From the NCBI GenBank assembly GCA_963920635.1, contig OY987298.1, positions 123,017,735 to 123,081,734 on the forward strand: a stretch of DNA of 64,000 nt, in the 5' to 3' direction. Within the stretch, counting starts at the first letter, position 1. Every line of letters starts with the position of its first letter. A program made the translations under genes and the position numbers. Below the pieces are notes generated by a model. It was not told the DNA's origin. It did no database searches and saw nothing but the letters and a program-made list of their open reading frames with translations. Below are positions 1-10,783 of the stretch, in pieces. This DNA is from Pseudeuparius sepicola. Taxonomy: Eukaryota > Arthropoda > Insecta > Coleoptera > Anthribidae.

Positions 1-630
1 TCCACACGTTCTCTCCTTCTCTATGAGATTCGAACTCGTCCCACAGGCCCCCTTTGCTCCTCAGACCGCAAGTATCTTTTAAATGCGTCCCCGCTTTACT
101 TACTTAGGTACCCAATTATTGAAACAAAGTTCACAAATGTATTTAATTATAATTAAAAAGAGGGTTGAACATTTATTAGAAAAGATAAACTAAGCCAAAG
201 TGCTGACTGCTCTATACTGCATAGACCCGTTGAACAGTCCCGCTGCGGCGTTGCCACATGCTTGCACAGGGCTTGTAAGCTTGCGGAGGTTGTGAAACAT
301 CTCTCGATGCCTCGCGTATTTTAAGTAAACAAAATTAAAAAATATTAATAGTAGTAACTTTTTAAGACTCTCATTGGCAGAAAAAGCTAAAATAACTCTT
401 GGGAGACCAAGTCCAGATTTGCAATTATTTATAGAAATCTGTTCGACAAGATCAAGTGGACAAATTAAATGCGTTATTAACAACTTCGAAAACGTGAATT
501 ATTGTTTTATGCACCTTTTATATTAATTATTCGAAAATAGGTAATTTCTACTAAAAATAAAATTCTATTTTATTCTAATTGACCATATAGTGTGTTCTCC
601 CCCTGTGCATTAACCCACGAGCCGCCACTG
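1..630 (-). mobile_element. hAT-type element end (5' end at 630, continues left of the window)
   Basis: Read on the minus strand, this segment starts at 630 with a hAT-style terminus (CAGTGGCGGCTCGTGG). It is collinear with the element at 876-1450: a shared ACACACT block, then GGTGCATAAAACAA, then TTGTCCACTTG, then ATTGCAAATCTGGA. The matching terminus and 8-bp duplication are not found in the window, so the other end lies outside or is lost. A 97-codon frame at 190-483 (-) lies inside. It opens with ATG but I recognise no domain, so I do not call it a gene. hAT membership rests on the terminus and on the flank duplication of the sister copy. Confidence 0.5.
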
Positions 631-875
631 TTTGGGCCATAGACCAAGTGATAGCAAATATATCCAAAGTCATAATACGACACTTTGTAGGTATCGGATA
701 GTTATTTTAACTTTTATCAGCAACAATTTCAAGATAGTTATAATCAAAATGAAGCATTTTTTTCTCTTATGAACTACATTCAAAGCTCAAGGGTTTCCGT
801 TGTGAAGGGCGTCAAAGTTAAGATTTATTTTTCTTCTAATAAAAGATCAACGTGGACCAAACCTGGTATGGTTTT

Positions 876-1450
876 TAGTGACGGCTCGTGATTTATTGCG
901 CAGGGGGGTACGTTTTGAAAACAACACACTCTATGGTCCATTACAATAAAATAGGTGCGGGTACCTACTTTGGGCATGGGATTTTTCATTTTTTATTTTT
1001 CGTAGAAATTGCGTACTTTTGTATAATTAATATAAATGGTGCATAAAACAATTATTCCAGTTTTATTAAGTAGTCAATAGAATTGTCCACTTGTTCTTGT
1101 CGTACATGTTTCTATAAAAGTGTCACGTAAAATAATTACGTGTTGCAATTTTATCCGGTTGAGACAATTGCAAATCTGGAGTTAGAGATTGTATTTCAAC
1201 TTTTTCTGTTAACGAAAATCTTAAAAAGTTACCTTTCGTCGCGGAATCACGGCTCAAGTATTCGTAGCCGCTAAGCGACGATCTTACGTTCTTTTAAATA
1301 GTTTAAATAGTACGTTGTGGCAATTTAATTAGGAAGGAACAGGGAGGTAAAATATAGAATATTATAGTAGCGTCGCTGACCTAAATTATTTTCTCCCCTT
1401 TTCTACTGGCGCGCTCTAGCCCCAGAGCCCCTACGGACGAGCCGCCACTG
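876..1450 (+). mobile_element. non-autonomous hAT-type element, 575 bp
   Basis: The left end is TAGTGACGGCTCGTG and the right end, read inward, is CAGTGGCGGCTCGTCC. The flanks are ATGGTTTT (868-875) and ATGGCTTT (1451-1458), an 8-bp target duplication with one mismatch, as expected for hAT. The first ~330 bp match the minus strand of 1-630, so the two copies lie in opposite orientation 245 bp apart. No transposase is left; this is an internal-deletion derivative. Confidence 0.65.
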
Positions 1451-2136
1451 ATGGCTTTATTCTCCAAAGTAGATTATTAAAAAAATTCTTTCATTATTAT
1501 TCGCACTAAATATTTTTTAAAGTATTCGCCACAGGAAGTTAGATTATACCCTGGGAATCGTTTGAAACTGAAACGCTGATCAAGCCGTATAGAGAAGACC
1601 AGAATAGGTCTTCTCTGCGATCGAGCTAGTTAATTCAAACCAAATATAGGGTAGTTTTGGACTTTTTTGCGATAGGAAAAATCCCCATATCGCCCATTCT
1701 TTCTAAATATGTTTTTCTCTTACTTTGTGTTTTTATGTTTTTCTCTTACTTCGAACATAATGATTAGATTAGTTAAGTCACTTAAAAAGTGATAGTAGGC
1801 CGATATGACCAAAATTTTAGCGCAATTTTAAACAATTTTTCCAAATAAAATTTCGATTGGATTTATCAGAGTTTCAGGAGCGATTCCCACGATATTATTG
1901 TTCAAGTTGAAATTTTTTGTTTCCTAAATAAACCCGAATTCGATCCGGTAATAAGTGCTAAAATTTTAACCATATGTATTCAATAGGATTTTTTTTTCAA
2001 TTGATTTTTTTCGAAAGCTTATTTTTTTATCCGGTACGTCTCTCCATTAGCGTAACGCTAATTGCTTATAGAGTTAAAAGAACACCGAAGTAACGATTGG
2101 ACATTGATGATTTACTATCTTCATATTTTTGCTATA
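1451..2136. other. intergenic, no gene seen
   Basis: AT-rich sequence. A short hairpin-like AGAAGACC/GGTCTTCT pair lies near 1594-1617. I see no coding signature or recognisable repeat. Confidence 0.5.
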
Positions 2137-3207
2137 GGGGAGACCGGGGTTGGAAGTAACATTTTTTCTTTTGTATTTTTAGTGCCCATGTTCTTAGTTT
2201 AGCAATGATATTTATACATCAATGAATAGTGTATTTATTCTAGTTTCAAAAGAAATAAAGACTTTTTCTCTAACATTATATATTGAGGAAATATTAATTT
2301 TTTTATGATAAAAGAGAAGTGTGACATTTAACCCCGTGTCAGGGATGGTTGTCACAATGTCTGGGGTAGGTAGTCACATAGTAAATTAAGTGGAGCAATA
2401 TAAAAGAAACACCTATTTAAAACAAATGAGTATTTTTATTAAAGATAAAATGTTGTACGTAAATAATTGTACCCAAGAAAAGAACGAAAAATGTCTTATT
2501 CATAATAAAAAAATAATAACCAAAATTCGCTTTAAGCGAGTAAGGAACTCAGAATTCTGGTAAAGAAAATAACGAAAACAAAAAAATAATAGTTAGTCAC
2601 TAATACGAATCTCTTTGGACGCTAATCAGTATGGAGACAAGCAGACCAAGCAAAACCCTTCATTCTCTTCCTCGTTTTCGTCGTTGTCAACTGCTTTCTT
2701 TTTAATTTTCTTTCCTTTAGTAGCCTCTTTCTTTTCCCTGTTCTCACTGAACACAACCTTCGAATACTAAGACAGCACACATGCATGGGGTTGGTTGTCA
2801 CATATGACTGCCAGCCCCAGTCAATCTGAGACAACCTGCCCCAAAACACGTTTTAGAAACTAACCTCCAAAAATAAATGTGAATCAATGTTTATTTGAAA
2901 AACCATATAACGATATCATGAAACACATATTTAACATCATAAATACACGAAAAGATATACTATCATGCAAAATTTAAGGTTACTTAGGAGACTCGACACA
3001 GATGCACAAAAAATTACTTTCGCTGTGTGAAAACAACGAACCCACATGTCTCCGTCACAGCATTTCAGAGCGGACTGAAGTGAGGTAGGGAGGGAGGTGT
3101 TGCCCTCGCGCACCTTCGACGCCGATCATAACCTCATTCGTTTGTTCAGTTTTCTGTTATGGCCGCTGTGACAACCAACCCGTGGGACAACCATACCCGG
3201 TCTCCCC
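2137..3207 (-). mobile_element. TA-flanked pogo-like deletion derivative, 1.07 kb
   Basis: The termini GGGGAGACCGGG (2137) and CCCGGTCTCCCC (ending 3207) are inverted, and each is flanked by TA (2135-2136, 3208-3209). A TA duplication is typical of Tc1/mariner/pogo elements. Subterminal GTTGTCAC-type words recur at both ends. The interior holds the tail of a transposase (2631-2765, minus strand). Confidence 0.7.
2631..2765 (-). pseudogene. 3' end of a pogo/Tigger-like transposase (relic)
   Basis: On the minus strand one frame reads a lysine-rich stretch (EKKEATKGKKIKKKA), an acidic stretch (DNDENEEENEG), then FCLVCLSPY and a stop. A basic-acidic linker followed by a CxxC...Y motif is what I expect at the C-terminus of insect pogo/Tigger-type transposases. 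The DDE catalytic domain is missing. The frame has no start here, and the copy lies inside a TA-flanked TIR element, so this is a leftover of an internally deleted transposon. The identification is from motif layout only. Confidence 0.5.
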
Positions 3208-3209
3208 TA

Positions 3210-3540
3210 GTCTCCTGCTCAATAAGCACGTGTGTTATTATTTCTAAATAGTTGTTTACACGCGCTCGGAGGGGCGGAAACATTTTGTAACAATGCCGGC
3301 ATTTACGGCAAAACCCATGGGAACCTGTGTGGGTATTGAGGCTCGTAGGAAGCATACAGAACGATTCCCGAATTGTCTCTTCTCAAATAGGCGCACATCG
3401 CACATTTGTTCCTGTTGTACAAGCACTTAGAGAAAATTGATATATTCCGGATCGCGGCAGATCGTATTGTTGCAAGTGTTGCAAATTATTCTGGCATTAA
3501 CATTAATGGAGTTGACTGATGGTTTACAAAACAATGTGGC
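3210..3540. other. intergenic, no gene seen
   Basis: Moderate-GC sequence without recognisable coding content. It separates the pogo-like element from a tRNA-box-containing repeat. Confidence 0.4.
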
Positions 3541-3645
3541 CGCGGTGGCGATGTTCGTAGCGTCGCCTAACTATTTGTACTGCGTGTATTTCTGCCTTCG
3601 ATCAACCTTGGTTCGAATCGAGGTCGAGGCAGATGCATGCACAAT
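3541..3645 (+). repeat. dispersed repeat with tRNA-like B box (SINE-like), copy 1
   Basis: It shares a ~100-bp tract with 16927-17030: GGTGGCGATGTTCG, CTATTT, then TTCTGCCTTCGA and CCTTGGTTCGAAT. GGTTCGAATC at 3610-3619 matches the pol III B-box consensus. An A-box-like GTAGCGTCGCC lies ~50 bp upstream. This is consistent with a tRNA-derived SINE head, but no cloverleaf can be folded. Confidence 0.4.
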
Positions 3646-3699
3646 AGAGAAACATCGCTGATGGTATATTGTTCCTTAATAGCTTTATTAGTATGAATT

Positions 3700-3893
3700 A
3701 CTAATTGTCATACATTCACTGGGGTTAATACGATTTTCTAGGCTTTTCCGTAGTACTTTAGCGAATGCTATCCTAGTTCTATCGGGAAAAGTCGGCCCTA
3801 GCCGCAAATGGCAACGAAGACAAAATATAGTAGTATCATTGAGTATATTCCTCAATGGTAGTATGTAATTGCCCCCCTCTTCCGCACAGGCAT
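3700..3893 (+). repeat. dispersed repeat, copy 1 (pair with 54302-54462)
   Basis: It is homologous, in inverted orientation, to 54302-54462. Shared words include GCGAATGCTATCCTAGTTC, ATCGGGAAAA and AATTGCCCCCCTC. This copy carries an extra ~35 bp near 3835-3865 that is itself a small palindrome (CATTGAGTATATTCCTCAATG region). Confidence 0.65.
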
Positions 3894-3899
3894 TCAGTC

Positions 3900-5300
3900 G
3901 CTTCTAGGAAATTCCAAGTTTAGAATATTGTGAGGGATATTATTATTATTTTTATTATGTGTACAAAAATTGGAAACTGGGGTTTTGCGCAAGCTATATC
4001 GACAGTTGATAGTTCAAAAACTACAACGTTGATATTTAATAATTTTGATCCTTTCTTACTTCTTAGTATATCACAGATGGTATTATTTTGAATAGTAAAT
4101 AGGGATTCGACAACCTAATTTGTCTTCAAGTACTTACTAGAGCACAGAATTGGATGTATCTATTAGGCCCAGCAAGATAGCTAACTTGCGCCTAGCAGTG
4201 CGAAGCCTTCTAACCACTAGTAAACATAGATTTGGTTCTATTAGTGATTAGCCACACCAAAAGAGCTGATTTGTGGTAAGTAGGTATGGCATCTAATTAT
4301 CGCAAAAAAATATTCTATTATTCATAACAAGGATAGTGGTTACTAATGACAAATAGGCATGCTTTAGCAAAACGTGTTTGATTGTGGCAGCAACTGACTC
4401 TTTCTGGCGCCTATTGTATGCAAAGATTTTGCTGGATATTAAATTTGTTTTAATGGTTATTAGAATTTTTTTTCGGTGTGCTTTGTTAACTTTGGTCAAC
4501 TAAGATTTTCGACTCCTGTGGCGGGTAACAAAAACGCATTAAAATTCTGAAAGTATTTATCCTGAAAACTAAGAGGTTTCCGCAAAAAATTATTTAAAAA
4601 GTTGTTTCCTCAGGTACACGGTTAAAATGTACTTATTTCTGAGACATCCTGTAGATTATTAATACCTACTTAGCTCCACCAGTAATAATTATGCCAATCA
4701 AATGAAAGGGCTTGTATGCACGTATTAATACAGATTCTAAGTGATAAAATATATTATGTACGTTAAAATATATACCAATGGTTTCGTTCTTTCTGTATAT
4801 AATTATGCCACCCTTATTTTCATAATCTATACCTATTTCCACCAATAGAATTATGTATAAATAACAAAATTTTGTCACAAACTTTGTAAATTCTCTCTCG
4901 AGTTGCTTGCTTCATTAATATTTTCCACAATTTCTAATTTGTCTCTCATTTTAAAATATGACCCCCCCTCTTTCCGCATGGCTGAAATCCGTAATGACGT
5001 CAATTAAAAGCACTCTTATATCATCGAGCCCTTCACCGCATCGTCTGTAGCGAGAAGCGGGGGAAAGCCCCGCTCATTCCACAATAGCAATTCTCAGGTG
5101 ACAACTTGGGGGGGGGGGCTTTGAAATTATTTGCGGACAATAATTTGAATTCGTCGCGCGACAAAGGGCCATTTTCTCATTTAACGTTTTGGCAGGGCCT
5201 TCTGAGATATATTGTATCTGCTTCAAGACTTGAGGAAGATTCTAGCGTTGCTATTTTGGGAATGTTGTAGACAGGCCACAAGCGCCTGTGAAAAATTATA
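3900..5300. other. intergenic, no gene seen
   Basis: AT-rich. The short ATG frames here (for example 4293-4499 and 4666-4878, minus) have the composition of random AT-rich sequence. A G-run lies at 5109-5118. Confidence 0.5.
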
Positions 5301-5359
5301 CAGGGTGTTCCACTTCAATGTGGCAAACTATACTTGTGTTTTTTAAATTGAACATCCCG
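5301..5359. mobile_element. minimal TA-CAGGGTG remnant, 59 bp
   Basis: TA-CAGGGTGTTCC at the left and GAACATCCCG-TA at the right give inverted ends with TA flanks, as in the larger CAGGGTG elements of the window. Probably a terminal remnant. Confidence 0.4.
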
Positions 5360-7448
5360 TATATTATAGGCTCATCTTGAAGTGCCCAAAAAGATATTTT
5401 CAACAATATATTATAATATTTGGTATATTCCTCTGGCAGTTTTTTTAAGTACACGTTAATTATTTTAATTTATATTTCGGTAGCATTCTCAGTTGGCCAT
5501 GAAACAAACAATGTGTCCTTAAAACTGTCAGATGGCGCTTCATGTTGTCTGTTTTGTAGTTTGTGACATCTATGTTGTTATCGAATTAAACCAAATTTTC
5601 ATTCAATAATTATTGTTTTAAATTAAACGTAATTTGTTTACTAAACCAGCAGGTTGAATATCAAATTTTGAATAAGCCGCATATTTTCAGGGCGAAAATC
5701 GAAAATGCAAAATTGAAAGTTTCAAGATCGAATATCTTCCAAATAGCTGGCCCAAATATAAAACATCTTTGAAATCGCAGAAATACGTAGATTTCAAAAC
5801 TAGATAAATATACAATGTGTTCTATGTAAAAAAAAACATCTATTCCTATCTGTATTACTCGATTTCAATTGGTTTATTGAAAACTACTTTTCTACTTGAC
5901 ATTTTTTTCTAGGCCAAAAAATAAAAAGTTAATAAAAATAACTATGTTACAGTGTACGGGGTGGTCGAAATTAGACTCTTTTAAATGGAAACTCATATTT
6001 TTAAGGGAGCTAGACGAAAATCGATGTCTCTGCCAAAGACTCACTTAGCACGATAACTTTGGGAATTTTTGAAATCTCGCGTTTATCGCAACATAATGAT
6101 ATCATCTGTTTTACACCTTCAAATAAACTTTCAATAAAAACAGAGCCAAATTGTTTTTATTTCTAACAAGATGGCAGCCAATTTACATTATGACATTACT
6201 TTTGCCCCACCTGTTATTATTACTTATTATATTTCTAAGTTTACCAAAAAGTTCCTACAATTTTCAATAAAATATGATATGCAACTTATGTTAATGAATC
6301 GCAAACTGAAATTAAAAAGAAGCTCATTTTATGTACTACGTGTTGAGTCATTAGTGTGTCATCGGTATAGCACCGTAAAGAAAACAAAATAATGAATTTT
6401 CGACTTGAAGAAATGGTTGATTGCAAGCGAGATAAAACAACAGACAACTTTGTACTTAAATATCGTTTGAAAATATGATCAGAAATTGGTTTTCTTGTAA
6501 TAGCATATAATTACAATAAAGTTAGTAGGTATTACAATGGCTGTTCCTTATGAAAGAAAAGCCCTCATAATCTATTGAAAGTTGCAGTTTATTGTTCTAC
6601 TTCGTGCACCCTTAATTTTCTTGTTTGAAAATTATTGAAGGACAACTTGGCTAATTCTATTCTTAACAAATTCAGATTTATAACTGATAAGTTACCATTT
6701 CTCTAGAGATAACCAACGAAATTTGCATAACTTGGGAACGCAACATGCAAATTCGAAAACTTGTTGTATTTCGGGCGGCATAATCTATTAGAAAAGATAT
6801 TAATATAAAGGGTATTCCATTTAAGAATTTTGTTTATAGTAGTACCAAAAACTTTTAATAACCTAACTCAGTTAGGTATCCCAGTTAACGTGATAAATTA
6901 GATTTGCTCGTTAATTTTAGACATAGATCCGTACTTCAAAAGCTAATATGCAGTTTCTTGCAAGGAATCGAATGCCACTAAGGGAGAGAATATTGGAAAA
7001 AAGGGATAGTGAAAACAATTATGGCCGTAAAACTTAATTTTCACAAAAAATAAAATGGCGAATTATAGTTCATTTCATTATAGGAAGCTATAAACTGGCA
7101 AAATTAGATATGTTATGGCTCCTGGTTTAAACGAAAAACACTTTTTTCTCGAAGATTTTGAATTTTCCGAATTTAAAAATTTGTTTCAATTAGATAATTA
7201 GGTAAGTTTTCTATAGAAAACACAGAAATTTATATTTTGATAACTTTTGATAAGAAGGAACTTCTTCGAGATTACATACATTTTGCCTTTATTCCCAGTA
7301 AGTCACTTGTGTATACTGAGTGATGCAAAACAAAGAAAACTTGTTTGCCTATAAACAAGGGATATTTCGCGTTTAAACATAGCTTTTAACTTTAAACAAG
7401 TTTCCCTAGTGTCAATATCAGAGCGTTCAAAACAATATAAAGCCTATA
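5360..7448. other. intergenic with one partial CAGGGTG-family half
   Basis: From about 5956 to 6070 the sequence resembles the left half of the element at 41104-41451 (GGGTGG...AAATT, then GAAACTC, TATTTTTAA, TAGACGAAA). No matching right end is seen. The rest is AT-rich without coding content. Confidence 0.4.
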
Positions 7449-8698
7449 GGCCAGGGAAATTACAGTAAAAAATAACGAAACCTAGACAAAATTCATAACC
7501 GCATTTTTATAATGCCATCAAATAATGAAATAATGAATAATGAATAATAAATGAACGCCAGAATTGTTTTTTTATACAAAATAAATATACGGGTGTGGGC
7601 GTTTTTTAGAAAAATACATTTTCTTGTTGTAATAAAGACGGCATAAATATTAACTGCGAATTTTAAGCTGCATTTATTAGTAAGTAAGGTATATAAAGTT
7701 GAGATTGATAAATTAAACAGATTGCGTTTGCGCAAGTATCCGAATGATGTAAAATGACATTTTGCGTAATAATATTAACTGCGTTTTTATTATTTATAAT
7801 TACCTTAAAAATCAAGTATTAACAGTTTGTTCTGAAATTAAACATATTGTTTCGCGGAAATCGCATTTTAAAGAAATTTGAAGCTGTCTTTGAAAGCAAA
7901 ATTATTAACTGGCTGATTTTTGTTAAACTTTGTAAGTGGATACTAAGTCTTGTTAAATTTTTTGAAATTAAACAGAAATTGGTAACGGAAGTATTTTGAA
8001 ATGACAAACGACAGTTGACCTACATGCGCCGTAAATAAATGTTTAGTTTCGCTATATGTGATTTAATATAGTTATATTGTAAGAAGTTAAACAAAAAAAA
8101 CAGTTAATATTTTTGCTTTCCTAAAGAAATGACAAGTGACAGTTGACCTATATGCGCCGTAAATAAATGTTTAATTTCGCTATATATGATTCAATATAGT
8201 TATATTGTAAAAAGTTAAACAAAAAAAAAACAGTTAATATTTTTGCCTAGTCTATACCAATGAGAAGTGACAGCTGACGTACATGCGGCTCAGATAAATG
8301 TTTAATTTTCTAAAAATTACATTCTATTTGTAAAAGGGAATGATCATCTGCAATAAAAACGTAGTTAATATTTTTTGCTTTTGCCGAAACAGAAAATTAT
8401 CCGATTTTTATCCCTCCTTGTCGATCTAAGTTACTTCCATATTCTTAAAATGTTTAATTTCTTAATATATTTTAGCAAGGGAAGTTTTTTTACCTAAAGA
8501 GTCTAAAAAAATCCAGTTAACATTTTTGCTCGAAATTTCTAACGAAAAATAGGTGTTTTTTTGAGGTAACTCAAGGTTCCGTTTTTTCAAAATATTTAAT
8601 TTTTGGTTTCTACCAACGTATTTACTTATAACTTTGATATGGTAAAACAAAATTGCAGTTAATGTTTTTTTCTAGGTCAAATTCTATTTTCCCTGGCC
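7449..8698. mobile_element. TA-flanked TIR element carrying an internal tandem array, 1.25 kb
   Basis: The ends are GGCCAGGGAAA (7449) and TTTCCCTGGCC (ending 8698), each flanked by TA (7447-7448 and 8699-8700). The interior has no transposase. It is made largely of a degenerate tandem array (see 7640-8670). The short inverted ends with a TA duplication point to a Tc1/mariner-type or similar non-autonomous element. Confidence 0.6.
7640..8670. repeat. degenerate tandem array, period ~125-145 bp
   Basis: A core (C/G)AGTTAATATTTTTGC recurs near 8101, 8231, 8366, 8512 and 8654, spaced 130-146 bp. GACAGTTGACCTA/CATGCG followed by TAAATAAATGTTTA recurs at ~8009 and ~8136, with a diverged copy at ~8268. 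More decayed units appear upstream near 7645, 7765, 7815 and 7900. Identity is highest for the two units around 8000-8250. Confidence 0.65.
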
Positions 8699-8925
8699 TA
8701 CTACTATAGTGTCCACACATACCTCGGAGAATTAAGCAGATAGTAGTAGTAGTACTCTCCGCTTTCCTCCCTGCTCTCCGGTCCGCCGTTCGCCTTATGT
8801 GTGGCCGTGCACTTACCCGCTACATTTAATTTGAATTCAGCTCAAAAATAAAATACAATCCCATATACTTATAGTGCGCACTTTTTGCCTGTTAGATACA
8901 CTGTATAAAACCAAACGAAAACTGG

Positions 8926-9080
8926 AAACCTCCTAATCCGATCGAATCGCTCCTCTGTCCCTCCACGTTCGCCTAGCGTTTTATCAAAGCTGCCCTGCAT
9001 CCGGACATTCCCTCTATTCAAATGTCGTTGGCAGGGCGAATTCAATTTGCCGCGGCTGTAAAGCTTTTTAACTGCTCGGA
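8926..9080 (+). repeat. dispersed repeat, GC-richer, copy 1
   Basis: It matches 23627-23777 over ~150 bp: CTGTCCCTCC, GTTCG.CTAGCGTTTT, CGGACATTCCC, CTATTCAAATG, GGGCGAATTCAATTTG and CGGCTGTAAAGCTTTTTA. A partial inverted copy lies at 19388-19443. No TIR or ORF is recognisable; the element type is unknown. Confidence 0.65.
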
Positions 9081-9099
9081 GGGGAGCCACCGTCTTGCC

Positions 9100-9849
9100 C
9101 TGGTTACGTTTGCCGGGTGCAGGGTAAACGCCGGCGAATAAATAAATTAGGTGAATTAGAAATATATTATAACTTTGTTGTTTTTCCGGCGTTACATTTG
9201 TAATTAGGTCAAAAGTCCGTCATACGCAGTTACCGCCCCAGGGATTGTTGCTTGTATAAGCGTCTATACGAACAGTCTGTGGGTCGTGAATGTAATATAG
9301 TTCTATGTTCAACATTAAATTGAAACTGGAATATAAAATTGACTGGTAGGTACAAAATAAATTAAAACTTGTAATCCCCAGTTTCATATTTCAACGTGTA
9401 CTAGATGGTATATCTTTTCTAATAACCGCCATTAGTATTGTAGGAAAATCTGAATAATCAAAATGAAGAAGTTCTAGTGAACTTGAGAACGCCGACTTAA
9501 GTTTTTATTATTTTTTTTTACAATTTTGTCGGGTATTTTTGATGGATGTTTTTAGCAAAAATAAAACAATATCTAAATAGTACCTACGACTCGAACCTAT
9601 ATACGAGCTTAGATCAAATATGACTTGGTCGGAGTATACTACTAATAAAAGTAATAGTGGTTATATAATATTGTCACAAAAGTGACACTGAGAACCATCT
9701 ATGTTCATATAGTCAAACTAATTATTTTTACACCTGGAGGCGGGTGACCCTAATTACTAAAATGTTTAGAAAACATCCTCATCAAAGTATACAAGGGATG
9801 AGAGTCAATAACGTAAATACGAGAAACAATTAATAAGTAGTAACAATAA
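9100..9849. other. intergenic, no gene seen
   Basis: Mostly AT-rich. A short GC patch (GCCGGCG) near 9125-9140 has a CCGGCG echo near 9187. No coding signal. Confidence 0.4.
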
Positions 9850-10375
9850 CAAATCAAAGTCCACCGCCGATTCGGCAGAATCGACGGGTATAAATTCGGC
9901 GCCAACCAAGAGCTGGGCATCAGTGGCATCGGCTTCTTAGATCCTCGACTACTCCCCTGTGGAAACCAAGGCATCGGCGTTCTCGCCACCGGGATCGAAA
10001 CAGGTGGAGTTCCCCCTTGGAGCGCTGGGGTAGTTGAGGGCGAGGGTCGAAGGGTGTTCTGAGAAGTCCGGTTCCCCGGATCCGCGGCCCGCTCGCCGTA
10101 GGTCCGAACGGTCGCGAAAAGCCTGCCTCCCTCGCCCGTCCGAGTCGCCGCCCCGATCGCCAGGATGCGTGTCCTCAGAGTCATACTGTGAGTCGTCTCA
10201 ATAAAACCCAGTTTCGTTAGTAACGTGTGTGTTCTCCTAGGATTACCTACGTCCAGCATCCACTGCCAGTCGTCCCCCTCAAAGATCCCCGGCAAGTCGC
10301 GAGGGACAACAGGGTTCTCTCGCGGCACAAACAGGCCATTCCCAGCCCGGTGTGACAATATGTCCATTGTACAAG
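9850..10375 (+). mobile_element. LTR-like or promoter-bearing GC-rich block (solo LTR candidate)
   Basis: This GC-rich island sits in AT-rich surroundings. On the plus strand it has a TATA box (GGGTATAAATTC at ~9886), then ~30 bp later an initiator-like ATCAGTGG (~9917), and a polyadenylation-type AATAAA at ~10200. TATA, initiator and AATAAA about 280 bp apart are the U3-R-U5 order of an insect retrotransposon LTR. I could not find TG...CA ends, a target duplication or a primer-binding site. The 286-codon minus-strand frame across it (9750-10610) shows no domain and is probably chance. Confidence 0.35.
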
Positions 10376-10508
10376 TTTCTGCCATGAAACAAAATAATAT
10401 GTTCATTGGCCAAATAACTATACGAAGAATTCTCTTGGGTGTAAACACATCACAGAACCCCCATATTATACCAAGTTTGAAGGAAAAATATACTGGGAGT
10501 ATAATCCT

Positions 10509-10575
10509 ACAGGTTAGCAAAATATGAATTTTAAAGGCATCTGGCGAGTCAAGGGTATTCCATGGAATTACCGCA
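10509..10575 (-). repeat. short dispersed repeat, copy 1 (pair with 13448-13510)
   Basis: The minus strand reads TTGACTCGCCAGATGCC then TTTAAAATT and TATTTTGCT. This is the same tract found on the plus strand at 13448-13510. The opposite strands encode a shared NFKGIWRVK peptide, which might be a coding relic of an unknown element. Confidence 0.5.
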
Positions 10576-10783
10576 AAATAGTTGAATAGTATGCAAGGAT
10601 CCAATAACAAATATACAGGTTGTTTTACAACTTTACATGACCATCTTGATCAGGTGATCGCGAAGAAGCAAATTTTTAAAATGTACCTAGACCTACCCTA
10701 CCTCTTTTCGAATCCCGTCATCGACCCACAAATCAAGTTGATAAGTTATCAATCCTAGAGGCCAGCCCCTTCTAGAATTAAGA

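Noticed and set aside
7640..8670. CRISPR-like array
   Set aside because: Units are long, degenerate tandem repeats without short identical repeats and unique spacers, and sit in a transposon.
9750..10610. 286-codon minus-strand frame as a gene
   Set aside because: It is GC-rich only in the middle, has no domain, spans an LTR-like promoter pattern on the other strand and joins AT-rich random ends; most likely a chance frame.
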